From contig JACOST010000030.1 of NCBI GenBank assembly GCA_016178705.1, positions 1 to 64,000 of the forward strand: DNA of 64,000 nt, in the 5' to 3' direction. Shown piece after piece: positions 8,086 to 17,642 of the stretch. The stretch comes from Deltaproteobacteria bacterium (GTDB lineage Bacteria; Desulfobacterota; Binatia; HRBIN30; JACQVA1). How positions within the stretch are numbered: position 1 is the first letter of the stretch; every line of letters starts with the position of its first letter. A program made the position numbers and the translations under genes. The notes under the pieces were generated by a model, which made no database searches, was not told where the DNA came from, and saw nothing but the letters and a program-made list of their open reading frames with translations.

Positions 8086-8451
8086 CTAGCGGTCCGTTGT
8101 CGGCGGCGTGTTGTAGCCCGCGTCGCCGTAGGGCCGCAGCTTATCGAGCCACAGCGACTCCAGCGTGTTGAGATCCTCGCGGTAGTCGTGGCTCTTGTCT
8201 TCGACGGGAGGCAGTTCGTCCAGCACCTCGAAGGAAAAGCCGTCGGCGCCGTACGTGGTCCAGTCTTGCTGGAGCGCCGCGATCTTGTGGCTACCATGCT
8301 GCAACTGGAAGCGGGTGCGATTCAGACTGCCTGGCAGGTTCAGGCTAGCGCCGAGCAGAATCTTGCCGTTGGTGCGATTGCGAACGGCGAAGATGCCCAT
8401 CGGCGGTGTCGACTCTTTGTATTGGCGTTTGAGTTCGGCGCGGTTGTCCAT
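8086..8451 (-). CDS. GIY-YIG nuclease family protein (small, stand-alone)
   Basis: A 121-residue protein. MGIFAVRNRTNGKILLGASLNL corresponds to the GIY ... YIG strands, in degenerate form (GIF ... LLG). RFQLQHGSHKIAALQQDW, YGADGFSFEVLDEL and NTLESLWLDKLRPYGDAGYN follow, as in small GIY-YIG domain proteins that stand alone in many genomes. The Glu in LESLWLDKL is the likely metal-binding residue. Role unknown. It sits 7 bp upstream of a GNAT gene on the same strand. Confidence 0.75.
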   Translation of the reverse strand: MDNRAELKRQYKESTPPMGIFAVRNRTNGKILLGASLNLPGSLNRTRFQLQHGSHKIAALQQDWTTYGADGFSFEVLDELPPVEDKSHDYREDLNTLESLWLDKLRPYGDAGYNTPPTTDR

Positions 8452-8499
8452 CGGATCGACTTTCTATCATTTTCGCGTACGCGGAGGCCATGGTGCCGC

Positions 8500-9105
8500 C
8501 TACACGACTGTGAGTGTTCTGGTGACCTCCGCCACGTGCCTACCTTGGAAGCGGGCGATGATGAGTTCGTTCTCGCTCGGCTGCCGTTGGCCATCGCTGC
8601 CGGCCATGGTGCTGGCGCCGTAGGGCGTACCACCGGTGATCTCACTCATGTTGTTCAGTTCAGCGCAGGAGTAGGGCACGCCGACGATGATCATGCCGTG
8701 ATGGATCAGGGTCGGGTAGAAGGACAGGATCGTCGTCTCCTGTCCGCCGTGTTGCGTTGCGGTGCTGGTGAACACGCTGCCGACCTTTCCCACCAGCGCG
8801 CCTTGCACCCATAGCTTGCCGGTCTGATCGAGGAAGTTGCGCATCTGCGCGGCCATGTTTCCGAACCGCGTCGGTGTGCCGAAGATGATGGCGTCGTAGT
8901 CGGCCAACTCGCTCGGCTTGGCGAGCGGCGCGGATTGGTCAAGCTTCGCGCCGTGGTTGCGCGCGACATCTTCCGGCATCAAATCGGGCACCCGCTTGAT
9001 CGTGACATCCGTGCCCGCCACGCCGCGAGCGCCGTCGGCGATGGCGTGCGCCAACGTCTCCACGTGGCCGTACATGCTGTAGTAGAGAATCAGAACTTTG
9101 CTCAT
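8500..9105 (-). CDS. wrbA: NAD(P)H:quinone oxidoreductase, WrbA type
   Basis: A 201-residue flavodoxin-fold protein of the WrbA family, which reduces quinones by two electrons with FMN and NAD(P)H in the cytosol. Visible are the FMN phosphate loop ([15 protein letters not shown]), [20 protein letters not shown], the [20 protein letters not shown] segment and YGASTMAG near the C-terminus, all hallmarks of WrbA. Length is normal. Start ATG 9105 is preceded by a GGAGG-like sequence. It diverges from the SDR gene at 9278 across a heptad-repeat gap. Confidence 0.93.
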   Translation of the reverse strand: MSKVLILYYSMYGHVETLAHAIADGARGVAGTDVTIKRVPDLMPEDVARNHGAKLDQSAPLAKPSELADYDAIIFGTPTRFGNMAAQMRNFLDQTGKLWVQGALVGKVGSVFTSTATQHGGQETTILSFYPTLIHHGMIIVGVPYSCAELNNMSEITGGTPYGASTMAGSDGQRQPSENELIIARFQGRHVAEVTRTLTVV

Positions 9106-9138
9106 GATGCCTCCCGACCGCGTCCGTCCATAGCAACC

Positions 9139-9246
9139 ACAAACCAGGAACCACAAACGAAGGCTTCGGCATTGACAGGCGACCGCTGGATCGGCCAGAC
9201 ATGGGGCCAAGAAGTTGAAAGTCGAAAGCGGAAAGTCGAAAGCCAG
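9139..9246. repeat. Degenerate heptad repeats (ACCACAA and GTCGAAA types)
   Basis: Between the divergent wrbA and SDR genes there are near-tandem ACCACAAACCAGGAACCACAAACG (in two pieces, 9139-9161) and GTTGAAAGTCGAAAGCGGAAAGTCGAAAGC (in two pieces, 9213-9243). The unit length of about 7 bp matches other loci in this window. The divergent promoters must lie in or beside this stretch. Confidence 0.6.
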
Positions 9247-9277
9247 AGACCACACACTACCTCGAAAGGTTGATGCA

Positions 9278-10099
9278 ATGGGAAAGTTGAACGACAAGGT
9301 GGCAATCGTGACCGGCGGTGCGTTCGGCAACGGGCGCGGTATCGCGGTGCGGTTTGCGGCAGAGGGCGCGGATGTGGTCATCGCGGATGTCGACGAAGCT
9401 CGCATGGCGGAGACGGCGGAGCTGATCCGCGCGCAGGGCCGGCGCGCATTGGTTCAGCGCTGCGACGTATCCAAGAAAGTCGATATCGATCAGCTCATCA
9501 GTGCCGCGGTCGCGCAGTTCGGCCACGTCGACATCGCGGTGGCCAACGCGGGGGTGGTCGAGAAGGATACCGACTGCTTGCGGATGACCGAGGCGCAGTG
9601 GGACCGCACGATCAGTGTCAATCTCAAGGGCGTGTTCTTCACGCTGCAGGCCGCCGCGAATCAGATGATCGCGCAAGGCCGCGGCGGCCGGTTGATCGCC
9701 ACCGCGAGTGTGATGGCGGAGTGGGGCAGCGCCGGGAGCCCGGCGTACTGCGCCAGCAAAGGGGGGGTGAAGCAGTTGGTGAAATCGTTTGCGATCGCCT
9801 GCGGACGGTCCGGCATCACCTGCAACGCGATCGGTCCCGGCTTCATCGCCACGGGGATGACCCAAAACATCCTCGACAATCCGATGATGGCGAACGCTCT
9901 GGTGGACCGAACGCCGGTCGGCCGCATCGGTGAGCCCGGCGACGTGGCCAACGTCGCTGCCTTCCTCGCCGGCGACGCCGCCGGGTTCATGACCGGCACG
10001 ATTCTCTTTCCCGACGGCGGCATCACCGCCGGAATGTATTCTGCCACGGCGGCGCAGATGGCTGCGCAGATGGCCGCCCAGCAGAGCGCCGGGCGCTGA
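9278..10099 (+). CDS. SDR-family NAD(P)-dependent oxidoreductase
   Basis: A 273-residue classical short-chain dehydrogenase. The Rossmann glycine motif is [10 protein letters not shown], the acidic residue VIADVDEA suggests NAD(H), NAGV lies in the middle, the catalytic Ser is in [10 protein letters not shown] and Tyr/Lys in YCASK, followed by [12 protein letters not shown]. The start is ATG 9278, the family's normal N-terminus. The last 25 residues are Ala/Met/Gln-rich ([12 protein letters not shown]). A second SDR begins 4 bp after its stop, so the two are co-transcribed. Likely acts on a hydroxyl or carbonyl group of an unknown substrate. Confidence 0.9.
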   Translation: MGKLNDKVAIVTGGAFGNGRGIAVRFAAEGADVVIADVDEARMAETAELIRAQGRRALVQRCDVSKKVDIDQLISAAVAQFGHVDIAVANAGVVEKDTDCLRMTEAQWDRTISVNLKGVFFTLQAAANQMIAQGRGGRLIATASVMAEWGSAGSPAYCASKGGVKQLVKSFAIACGRSGITCNAIGPGFIATGMTQNILDNPMMANALVDRTPVGRIGEPGDVANVAAFLAGDAAGFMTGTILFPDGGITAGMYSATAAQMAAQMAAQQSAGR

Positions 10100-10103
10100 C
10101 ACG

Positions 10104-10919
10104 ATGGATTTGTCACTCGCCGGCAAGGTGGCGTTGGTCACCGGCGCAGCGCGCGGAATCGGCCGCGCCATCGCGCTGGAGTTGGCGCACGCGGGTGCCG
10201 CGGTCGCCGTTGGCGATGTGCGCCTCGCGAAATATCAGGGCGAGCGCTACTACCGATTGTCACGCCGAGTGTCGGGTGCGGATGAAGACGTGCCGACGGT
10301 CGACGCGATCATTCAAGCTGGTAGCCGTGCCGTCGGGATCGAGTTCGATGTCGCCGATAGCGCGCAGGTACGCGACGCGGTCACGCGAGCGACTCAAGAG
10401 TTGGGGCCGATCGACATTCTCGTCAACAACGCCGGCATCGTGAACAACCTCGCCTCGGTCGCCGTGATGGCGCGCGACGCGTGGGATCGCGAGTTGGCGG
10501 TGAATCTCAGCGGCCAGTTCGCGTGCATTCAAACATGCGTGCCGGGGATGGCGGAGCGCGGGTGGGGGCGCATCATCAATATGTCCTCAGTGGCGGCCGA
10601 GCAGCCGCTGCCACTGCAGCCGGCGTACGCGGCGAGCAAGGCCGGCGTGATTGCGCTGACGAAAACCGTGGCGAAGGAGTACGCCGCGCGCGGCGTGACG
10701 TGCAATGCTGTGCTGCCCGGGCTCATCGCCACGCCGCTGGTGCTGTCGATGCCGGAGCCAGCCCGCGCCGCGGTGGTGCGACAAGTCCCGGCGCAGCGGC
10801 TCGGGCAGCCCAGCGAGATCGCCGCTGTCGTCGTGTTCCTCGCCTCGCGCGCAGCGGCCTTTGTGAACGGTGTGGCGATTCCGGTCGATGGTGGATTGTT
10901 GCTGGGGCCGATGTCGTAG
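10104..10919 (+). CDS. SDR-family NAD(P)-dependent oxidoreductase
   Basis: A 271-residue short-chain dehydrogenase. It has TGAARGIGRA for nucleotide binding, VGDVRL at the end of beta-2, NNAGIV, the catalytic Ser in NMSSVAAEQ and YAASK for Tyr/Lys, then CNAVLPGLIATPL and a final VDGGLLL. An insertion near residues 45-65 (RYYRLSRRVSGADEDVPT) lengthens the usual loop after beta-2. It lies 4 bp downstream of another SDR, so both probably serve one pathway. Substrate unknown. Confidence 0.9.
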   Translation: MDLSLAGKVALVTGAARGIGRAIALELAHAGAAVAVGDVRLAKYQGERYYRLSRRVSGADEDVPTVDAIIQAGSRAVGIEFDVADSAQVRDAVTRATQELGPIDILVNNAGIVNNLASVAVMARDAWDRELAVNLSGQFACIQTCVPGMAERGWGRIINMSSVAAEQPLPLQPAYAASKAGVIALTKTVAKEYAARGVTCNAVLPGLIATPLVLSMPEPARAAVVRQVPAQRLGQPSEIAAVVVFLASRAAAFVNGVAIPVDGGLLLGPMS

Positions 10920-10980
10920 ACGGCACGTCCGAAGCTAAGTACCTCGTTTCGGAATTACAGTAACGAATCGGACGAGGGTT

Positions 10981-11137
10981 CCTTCTCCCGGATGGGAGAA
11001 GGTCAGGATGAGGGGGATGAACTTGATCGGCGAAGCCTACATTCCAGTCTGCTCAGATTCGGCGGCACGTGGAACCTTGTGGCCTTCGGCATTGTCAAAT
11101 CGCCCTCACCTTGATCCTCTCCCATCCGGGAGAGGAG
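10981..11137. repeat. Inverted pair of CTCTCCCGGATGGGAGAG palindromes
   Basis: Copy one (10981-11017) reads CCTTCTCCCGGATGGGAG with AGGATGAGGG after it. Copy two (11101-11137) is in the other orientation, CCTCACC then CTCTCCCATCCGGGAGAG. A third copy lies at 3101. The 306-bp gap between the SDR and MetE-like genes otherwise shows nothing recognisable; no riboswitch was seen. Confidence 0.75.
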
Positions 11138-11224
11138 ACCCTTCACAATACGTCACTGCATTTGCGAGAGGCCGCCACTAAGCGCGGCGATAGCGCGTTC
11201 GGAAGGCGTATTGATGGAGGCAAG

Positions 11225-12385
11225 ATGGAGCGGAGCGACAAACGCATTCTGACCACTCACGCTGGCAGCCTGCCGCGGCCGGCGGCGTTGGTGGAGTTGA
11301 TGGTGAAGAAGAGCCGGCGCGAGCTGGTGGACGCCGCTGTGTTTGCGGAGACGGTCGAGCGGGCGACGCAGCATGTCGTTACGCGCCAGCTCGAAGTCGG
11401 CGTCGACGTTGGCAACAACGGCGAGCAGCCGCGCGAGAGTTTCTTCACCTACGTGCAGCATCGCCTAAGTGGCTTCGGCGGCCAGAGCCAACGGCCGATC
11501 ATGCGCGACATCGTTCGCTATCAGAGCTTTTTGAATCTCAAACTTCCCGACTTCTCGGGCACGATGGTAAGCCTGATGAACGCGCCGAAGGCCATCGGCG
11601 CCGTGCAGTACGTCGATCGCTCAGAGGTTGAACGGGAGTGCGCCAACTACCGGCGGATACTCGGCGACCAGGCAAGTGGCTTCGTCGAGTCGTTCATGAG
11701 CGCGGCGTCGCCGGGAATCGTCGCCAGCGCGATGTTGAACGAACACTACGCCAGCGACGACGACTATGTCATGGCGCTCGCCGACGCGCTGAAGGTGGAA
11801 TACGAGTACATTGTCGAGCAGGGCTTCGTGCTGCAGCTGGATTGCCCCGACTTGGCGATGGAGCGGCACACGTCGTTCGCCGACCGGCCGTTGGCGGACT
11901 TCCTGGCCTTCGTCGACCGCAACATCGTGGCCATCAACCGCGCGCTGGCGAACATCCCACGCGAGCGCGTGCGCTTGCACGTGTGCTGGGGCAACTACGA
12001 AGCGCCGCACGACCTCGACGTGCCGCTCGACGACATTCTCCCGCGCCTCTACCAGGCGCGCGTCGGTGCGTTGGTGTTGTCGATGGGCAATCCGCGCCAC
12101 GCGCACGAGCACCGCTGCTTCGCGCGCCATCCGCTGCCCGCCGACATGCTCTTGGTCGCCGGCGTGATCGACACAACCACCAACTACGTCGAGCATCCCG
12201 AAGTGGTGGCCGACCGCATCGAGCTGGCGGCGCGCGCCGTCGGCGATCCGCACCGCGTCCTCGCCGGCACCGACTGCGGCTTCGACACGGCAGCCGGCCT
12301 GGGCGAGGTGGCTGAAGAGGTGGTGTGGGAGAAGTTGCGCGCCCTGCGCGCCGGCGCGGATCTGGCGACGCGGCGGCTGCTCTGA
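11225..12385 (+). CDS. Cobalamin-independent methionine synthase (MetE C-terminal)-like protein
   Basis: A 386-residue protein of the methionine-synthase-II type, half the size of full MetE and equivalent to its C-terminal catalytic barrel. It begins LTTHAGSLPRP, as these proteins do. Likely zinc ligands are the His and Cys in RLHVCWGNYEAPH and the late Cys in GTDCGFDT, with Glu between. Such short forms transfer methyl or other C1 groups between unusual substrates, and some serve xenobiotic or ether metabolism, so methionine synthesis should not be assumed. The ATG at 11225 is 7 codons before the conserved N-terminus. An RNA regulator was looked for upstream but not found. Confidence 0.85.
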   Translation: MERSDKRILTTHAGSLPRPAALVELMVKKSRRELVDAAVFAETVERATQHVVTRQLEVGVDVGNNGEQPRESFFTYVQHRLSGFGGQSQRPIMRDIVRYQSFLNLKLPDFSGTMVSLMNAPKAIGAVQYVDRSEVERECANYRRILGDQASGFVESFMSAASPGIVASAMLNEHYASDDDYVMALADALKVEYEYIVEQGFVLQLDCPDLAMERHTSFADRPLADFLAFVDRNIVAINRALANIPRERVRLHVCWGNYEAPHDLDVPLDDILPRLYQARVGALVLSMGNPRHAHEHRCFARHPLPADMLLVAGVIDTTTNYVEHPEVVADRIELAARAVGDPHRVLAGTDCGFDTAAGLGEVAEEVVWEKLRALRAGADLATRRLL

Positions 12386-12409
12386 TGCGACTGTTTTGTT
12401 GATCATGCC

Positions 12410-14518
12410 ATGACGGGACGGCGTGCCGGCGGCCGACTGAAACAGTGGGCACATCTCGCGCTGCTGCTCGCCGCCGCGCATTGTAGTCCGCCGCCGCGTA
12501 GCGGTGCGCCGGTGGTGGCGAGCAACCACGTGCGCGGGCCGATCGCGATGCCGGAAGAACGCGCCACGGTCGAAGTCAACGCGGCGCTGCTGCGGTCGGC
12601 CGATCCCTGCCAGGACTTTTATCGCTTCGCCTGCGGTGGTTGGCTCAACAAGGTGGCGATGCCCTCGGACTATTCGATGTGGGGCCGTGGAATGATCGAG
12701 GTCCGCGAATTCCAGCTTCGGGAGTTGCGGCGGTTGTTGAGCGAGGATCCTGCCGATGATCCTGGGCTGAGCAGCGCGGAAGACTTCTTCCGCGCCTGTA
12801 GCGAGGCAGGCGATGCGGCAACCGCCGCGGCGAACCTTCAGCCGTTCGTCGACCTGATCGCAAGCGTAAACAACGCGGCGGCGCTGATGCACGCGGTTGG
12901 TGTCTTGCACATGATTGGTGTGCCGGTGCTGTTCACCATCACCACCGGCCCCGATTGGATGAATCCGGAGATGACCCTCGTAAGCCTCGACCAAGGGGGC
13001 CTCGGGTTGCACGTCCCGAGTTTCTATCTCGGCACAGATCTCGTCAGTCACACGGTGCGCGATCAGTACCGCGCGCACGTGGTGCGTATGCTGGCGTTGG
13101 TGGGTGAGTCCGACGCCGCTGCGGATGAGCAGGCGAACACCGTGATGGCTTTCGAGCACAGCCTCGCCGAGATCTTCCGCGCGCGCGATCCACAGCTTGA
13201 GCCCCAACGCCTGTATCGCAAGGCTGCCGTGACCGAGTTGCAGGAACTCACGCCGCATCTTCCATGGGAAGCCTACTTCACGGAGATTGGTCACTCGGGG
13301 AGCGGCGGGTTCAACGTCGCCGCTCCGGAATACCTGAGCGAGTTGGATCGCTTGATCGCCGCCTCCGACTTCCGCGTGGTGCGAGCCTACCTCCGCTGGC
13401 AGCTCGTCCACTACACTGCGGAGATGCTTGCGGACGCGGTCGCGGCAGAGCATTTTAGATTCTACCAATCGATCGTGGGCTCTAATGATGCGGAACCGCG
13501 GTGGCGACGGTGTGTGCAGTCCACCGATCAAGCGCTGGGCGATAGCCTGGCGCGCGCGTATCTCAATCGCCATCCCGTTGGCGAAAGCGAGCGCGGGGTT
13601 CACGACATGATTGGCTACGTGGCGCCAGCGGTTGAGGCGATGGTCTCCGAGGCGGCATGGATGGACGCGAACACGCGCGGCGCCGCCGCCGCAAAATTGC
13701 GCGGAGTCAAACTCCAAGTCGGCCACCCCACCCCATGGCCGGATCGAGATGAAGCGCCGGAGTCTTCCGGGGACTACTTTGCCAAGAGCGCAGCGATTCG
13801 GCGGACGGAGTTTGCGCGCGCGCTCAGTCGCGTTGGTACGCCCATCGATCGCTCGCGCTGGATCGCTCCAGCGTTGACGGTGAACGCGTTCTACAGCGCG
13901 CCGCTCAACCAGATCACGATTCCGGCTGGGATCATGCGCCCGCCCTTCTTCGATCCAGGGTTCCCGGCGGCCGTCAATTTCGGTGGATTGGGCACGATCA
14001 TCGCACATGAGTTCAGCCACGCCATCGACCGCGCCGGTCGCCACTTTGACGGAGCCGGACGATTGTCAGATTGGTGGGGGCAGGCGACGGTCGAGCAGTT
14101 CGTGCAACCCGCGCAATGCCTGCGGCGGGTGTATGGGTCAACGCCGGCGGTAAAGTTGCGCCCGACACTCGCGCCAATAAACGTCAACGGTGAGGTGACG
14201 CTGACTGAGAACATGGCCGACATCGCCGGCGTCAGGGCGGCGTACCGAGCCTACAAGCAGTGGACGGTCAGTCACGACGATCCCCCCTCACGAGTTACCG
14301 GACTCAACAACGATCAACTCTTCTTCGTGGCGTTCGCGCAAGCGTGGTGTACCCGAGCGAAGCCGGAGGCCGAACTGGCGTTGATGATGATCGACCGTCA
14401 CGCTCCACCGCATGTCCGTGTCAACGGCTCGCTGTCGCAGTCGCCGGACTTTGCCGAAGCGTTCGGATGCGAGATCGGTACCCGCATGCACCCCACCGAT
14501 GTGTGCTCGGTGTGGTGA
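12410..14518 (+). CDS. M13-family zinc metallopeptidase (neprilysin-like), predicted lipoprotein
   Basis: A 702-residue M13 peptidase of full length. The N-terminus (LALLLAAAHC) is a lipoprotein signal with Cys at the lipobox, so it is anchored in the envelope. The mature protein starts with DPCQDFYRFACGGW, typical of the family. VNAFYSAPLNQITIPAGI carries the substrate-binding NAFY motif, HEFSHAID (His about residue 533) gives two zinc ligands, and ENMADIAG gives the third (Glu). The C-terminal region ends with HAPPHVRVNGSLSQSPDFAEAFGC, also conserved. It probably degrades peptides in the periplasm or outer envelope. It is separated by only 24 bp from the MetE-like gene. Confidence 0.93.
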   Translation: MTGRRAGGRLKQWAHLALLLAAAHCSPPPRSGAPVVASNHVRGPIAMPEERATVEVNAALLRSADPCQDFYRFACGGWLNKVAMPSDYSMWGRGMIEVREFQLRELRRLLSEDPADDPGLSSAEDFFRACSEAGDAATAAANLQPFVDLIASVNNAAALMHAVGVLHMIGVPVLFTITTGPDWMNPEMTLVSLDQGGLGLHVPSFYLGTDLVSHTVRDQYRAHVVRMLALVGESDAAADEQANTVMAFEHSLAEIFRARDPQLEPQRLYRKAAVTELQELTPHLPWEAYFTEIGHSGSGGFNVAAPEYLSELDRLIAASDFRVVRAYLRWQLVHYTAEMLADAVAAEHFRFYQSIVGSNDAEPRWRRCVQSTDQALGDSLARAYLNRHPVGESERGVHDMIGYVAPAVEAMVSEAAWMDANTRGAAAAKLRGVKLQVGHPTPWPDRDEAPESSGDYFAKSAAIRRTEFARALSRVGTPIDRSRWIAPALTVNAFYSAPLNQITIPAGIMRPPFFDPGFPAAVNFGGLGTIIAHEFSHAIDRAGRHFDGAGRLSDWWGQATVEQFVQPAQCLRRVYGSTPAVKLRPTLAPINVNGEVTLTENMADIAGVRAAYRAYKQWTVSHDDPPSRVTGLNNDQLFFVAFAQAWCTRAKPEAELALMMIDRHAPPHVRVNGSLSQSPDFAEAFGCEIGTRMHPTDVCSVW

Positions 14519-14646
14519 GACGATCGCGGTCGACGAACTCGGGGGGCTTCCGCTCGTGCCTCCCCGGGCGCAGATCTAGCCAGACGCGACGCGCTCTGGT
14601 ATCCGGCGCATCTTTCCGTCTCTGACTCTGAGAAGGGCGCAACAGC

Positions 14647-15921
14647 ATGGAACGCTTCGGTCTCGACTTCGGCACGACCAACTCCTCGCTCACCTGGGCG
14701 CGCGGTGCGGGCGACGTCACGCTCTGCGACCTCGACTTGCCGGCGATCAATCCGCGCGTGTTGCGCAGCTTGATCTACTTCTCGCTCGACGCGCGCGACT
14801 TCGTGGTCGGCCAACGCGCGATCGCGGAGTATCTTGCCGAGGACATGCAAGGCACGCTGATCCAGTCGATCAAGACCTTCCTGGCCGATAACTCGTTCGA
14901 GCAAACCTGGATCAACGATCGTTACTACAAACTCGAAGACTTGATCGCGGTGATCTTCCGCCACGTGCGCGCGGTCATCGCGCGGCTCACCGACGAGGAC
15001 GTGTTCATGGTCATCGGCCGCCCCGCCGTCTTCGTCGAGCGCCCCGAGCGCGAGGCGATTGCGCAGGACCGTTTGCGCAAAGCCGCGCAGCTCGCCGGGT
15101 TCTTCGACGTGGAGTTTCAGTACGAACCGATCGCAGCGGGTCTGGCCTACGAGTCGTCGTTGACCAAACCGGAGTTGGCGCTGATCGCCGACCTCGGCGG
15201 CGGCACGTCGGATTTCACCGTCATGCGTCTCGGCGCCGGCACCGACGGCGATCGGCGTGACGACATCCTGGCGACCCGCGGTGTGCAGATCGCCGGCGAC
15301 TCGTTCAACGCGCGCATCATGGCGCAGAAGCTCGCCAAGTATTTCGGCGCCGGCACCACCTATCGCACGATGGAAGGGCGCCAGATGCCGTTTCCGAAGA
15401 TGCTGCTGGCGCAGCTCAGCCGCTGGCATCAAGTGACGTTTCTCCGCAGCCCGAAGACGCGCGAGTTGCTCGGCCACATCCGCTGGACCTCGAACGCACC
15501 GCGCACTGTGAAAGCGTTCGAAACCCTGCTCGACGGCAACTACGCGTTCTTTCTGTTTCAGGAAATCGAGCAGGCGAAGAGCCAGCTGTCCGATCGCGAG
15601 GAAGCGGTGATCCGCTTCCAGCGTGACGAGATCGATGTCGACGAACGCCTCACGCGTGCCGAGTTCGAACACCTGATCGCGCCCGATCAAGCGCAAGTGC
15701 GTCGCTGCATGGAGTCCGTACTGAGTGCGGCCGGCGTGACGGCTGGCGACATCGACGCCGTCTTCCTCACCGGCGGCTCGGCGCAAATCCCGGTGATCCG
15801 AAAAATGTTCGCCGATACGTTCGGCGCGGAGAAGCTCAAGGCCCAGGACTACCTCACCTCGGTGGCGTTTGGATTGGGAGTGAGCGCGCTGCGATCGCAA
15901 CCTAGTTCGACCGCGCAGTAG
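14647..15921 (+). CDS. Hsp70-family protein, YegD-like putative chaperone
   Basis: A 424-residue actin-fold ATPase close to E. coli YegD. It starts FGLDFGTTNSSL (phosphate 1 loop) and contains YEPIAAGLAYE, LIADLGGGTSDFTVMRLG (phosphate 2) and VFLTGGSAQIPVIRKMF (adenosine motif). It ends soon after the ATPase domain, so it lacks the canonical DnaK substrate-binding domain, as YegD does. The physiological role of this branch is not established. A gap of about 130 bp without clear signals precedes it, and no DnaJ or GrpE is adjacent. Confidence 0.9.
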   Translation: MERFGLDFGTTNSSLTWARGAGDVTLCDLDLPAINPRVLRSLIYFSLDARDFVVGQRAIAEYLAEDMQGTLIQSIKTFLADNSFEQTWINDRYYKLEDLIAVIFRHVRAVIARLTDEDVFMVIGRPAVFVERPEREAIAQDRLRKAAQLAGFFDVEFQYEPIAAGLAYESSLTKPELALIADLGGGTSDFTVMRLGAGTDGDRRDDILATRGVQIAGDSFNARIMAQKLAKYFGAGTTYRTMEGRQMPFPKMLLAQLSRWHQVTFLRSPKTRELLGHIRWTSNAPRTVKAFETLLDGNYAFFLFQEIEQAKSQLSDREEAVIRFQRDEIDVDERLTRAEFEHLIAPDQAQVRRCMESVLSAAGVTAGDIDAVFLTGGSAQIPVIRKMFADTFGAEKLKAQDYLTSVAFGLGVSALRSQPSSTAQ

Positions 15922-15957
15922 CTGCGGTGTTGGCGACCTGCATTCTTCTCTGAAGTG

Positions 15958-16036
15958 TAGGGGCGATGCATGCATCGCCCTCCGTCTTCTCAGCAACGAC
16001 ACGTGGATCGGAGGGCGACGCATGCGTCGCCCCTAC
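15958..16036. repeat. GTAGGGGCGAC palindrome pair
   Basis: Two palindromic units face each other: GTAGGGGCGATGCATGCATC at 15958 and its counterpart ending GCATGCGTCGCCCCTAC at 16036. They are joined by a spacer whose edges (CCCTCCG and CGGAGGG) are also inverted. It lies between the Hsp70 and ligase genes. Other copies are at about 3041, 19276, 52784 and 62438. Confidence 0.8.
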
Positions 16037-16119
16037 AAACACCCCTGCTGCGCAGCATACGCGCCGGTTTCTCCGCCGCGCGTTGCATGTTATCCCGTCA
16101 GTGTGAGGGTCGACGGGTC

Positions 16120-17517
16120 GTGAGTATCGAGCAGAGCAGCGGGGCAGGTGTGCGCACGGCAAGCACGGAGCACGACGAGGCGCTGCGCGGCGCGATCGCG
16201 CGCGCGCGCCGTAGCCCGTTCTACGCGCAACACTTGGCTGGCCACGAGTTGCGCACTCGCGCCGATCTGACGGCGTTACCGCTGACGTTCAAATCACACC
16301 TGCGCGACGCGAGTCCGTTCGGCATGCTCGCGGTGCCCGCCGCGAAAGCCTGGCACTACCACGAATCGAGCGGTACGACTGGCGAGCCGATCTCGACGTG
16401 GTGCGGCCTCGGCGAGCTACGCCTGATGGCCGCGGTGGTGCATCGCATGGTGCCGGAGCTGGCGCAGGACACGGTGTTGCTCAATCGCTTCCCCCTGTTC
16501 GCACCCGTGTCGTTCGTCTTTGAAGAAGCGCTGCGCATGGCGGGCGCCTGCCACATTGCCGCCGGCAACGTGAGCTGGGACGTGCCGTTCACCCGCGCGC
16601 TCGATTTCATGCGCCGGCTCAAGGTTACCGCCCTCAGTTGCCTGCCGCTCGAACCGATTCTGCTGCGTGAGTTGGCGCGCGAGCAAGGCGTCGACCTTAA
16701 AGAGTTCGCGTCGCTCAAGGTCATCTTTGCCGGCGGCGCCGTGCTGACGCCGGCGTTGCGCCGGGTGATCGAAACGGATTGGAGCGCGCGCGTCGTCGAG
16801 ATCTACGGCTCGAACGAAACTATGCTGATGGGCGTCGGCTGCACCGCGGGGCGGCTGCACTTGTGTACCAACCTGCTCGAGTTCGAGGTCCTCGATCCTG
16901 CTACGCACATCCCCGTCGCTGCGGGCCAGCCCGGCTTGCTGACGGTGACCAGCCTGGTTCACGAAGCCATGCCGCTGGTCCGCTACGTTACCGGCGACCT
17001 CGTGCGTGTGCGCACGGAGTTCTGTCGCTGCGGCCAGGCCGGTCAGGTGGCGGAAGTGTTTGGGCGCGCGGACGAAGTGGTCGAGATCGGCGGTGCGCGC
17101 GCGACCTCCTACGATATCATGGATGCGGCTTACGACTTCGCCGATGGCTTGGGCACGCGTGTGTTCTTCATGCTGATCCGCAAGCGCGGGCTGCACTTGC
17201 TGATCGAAGTGGCGGAGCCGCAGCGCGCGCGCGATGCGAGTGCGGAGCGCACGCTCGCCGAGCGTATCGGCTTGCCGGTGACGGTTGAGTACCTCGCGCA
17301 CAACGAGGTGATGGATCGCACCGCGTTGTTTCGGACGCCGAAGATCTACAAGCCGACGCAAATCAGCGATTGGCGCGGTGATGGACGCAAGACGATCACC
17401 ATCATGGAAGCGCTGCTCGAATGGCCGCAGTTCGACTGGCGCACGCTGATGCACATCGGCCTGCGCCAGCTCCGCAACGCCCGCCGCCGCCGCCGACTGC
17501 TGCGCGAAGACCGTTGA
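16120..17517 (+). CDS. Phenylacetate-CoA-ligase-like AMP-forming enzyme
   Basis: A 465-residue adenylate-forming enzyme of the PaaK branch (ANL superfamily). The ATP loop is YHESSGTTGEPIS, the adenine-binding region IYGSNETMLMG, and the hinge region carries VRYVTGDLVRV and GRADEVVEIGG. CRCGQAGQV is the Cys pair common in PaaK proteins. It would activate an aromatic or other carboxylic acid as an adenylate/thioester. The GTG at 16120 is used; an ATG at 16087 is an alternative. The basic C-terminus (RNARRRRRLLRE) is unusual. A lipid-type ketosynthase cluster begins 3.4 kb downstream and an ammonia-lyase 18 kb downstream; supplying an aryl starter is inference. Confidence 0.85.
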   Translation: MSIEQSSGAGVRTASTEHDEALRGAIARARRSPFYAQHLAGHELRTRADLTALPLTFKSHLRDASPFGMLAVPAAKAWHYHESSGTTGEPISTWCGLGELRLMAAVVHRMVPELAQDTVLLNRFPLFAPVSFVFEEALRMAGACHIAAGNVSWDVPFTRALDFMRRLKVTALSCLPLEPILLRELAREQGVDLKEFASLKVIFAGGAVLTPALRRVIETDWSARVVEIYGSNETMLMGVGCTAGRLHLCTNLLEFEVLDPATHIPVAAGQPGLLTVTSLVHEAMPLVRYVTGDLVRVRTEFCRCGQAGQVAEVFGRADEVVEIGGARATSYDIMDAAYDFADGLGTRVFFMLIRKRGLHLLIEVAEPQRARDASAERTLAERIGLPVTVEYLAHNEVMDRTALFRTPKIYKPTQISDWRGDGRKTITIMEALLEWPQFDWRTLMHIGLRQLRNARRRRRLLREDR

Positions 17518-17518
17518 T

Positions 17519-17640
17519 CGAATGCGGATTGCGGAATGTGGAGTGCGGAATCTACGGAATGCCGAATGCGGAATGGCGAATGCGGAATGAGGCGGTGAGG
17601 GATCTCCATTCCGCACTCCGCACTCCGCATTCCGCACTCG
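17519..17640. repeat. Degenerate heptad repeat, opposing arms (GGAATGC / CATTCCG type)
   Basis: The left run (17519-17590) carries many GCGGAATG/GCGGATTG/GTGGAGTG units, and the right run (17607-17639) carries CATTCCGCACTCCGCACTC and CCGCATTCCGCACTC. The arms are complementary and end 2 bp before the start of the next gene. The same unit family occurs at 40898-40977. Confidence 0.85.
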
Positions 17641-17642
17641 TC

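Noticed and set aside
10920-11224. Possible SAM or cobalamin riboswitch upstream of the MetE-like gene
   Set aside because: The gap is explained mostly by palindromic repeats and no conserved riboswitch core was recognised.
11621-14044. An 807-residue open frame on the minus strand opposite the MetE-like and M13 genes
   Set aside because: Composition (very rich in Arg/His/Val) and lack of motifs mark it as an antisense shadow of high-GC genes; the plus-strand genes have catalytic motifs.
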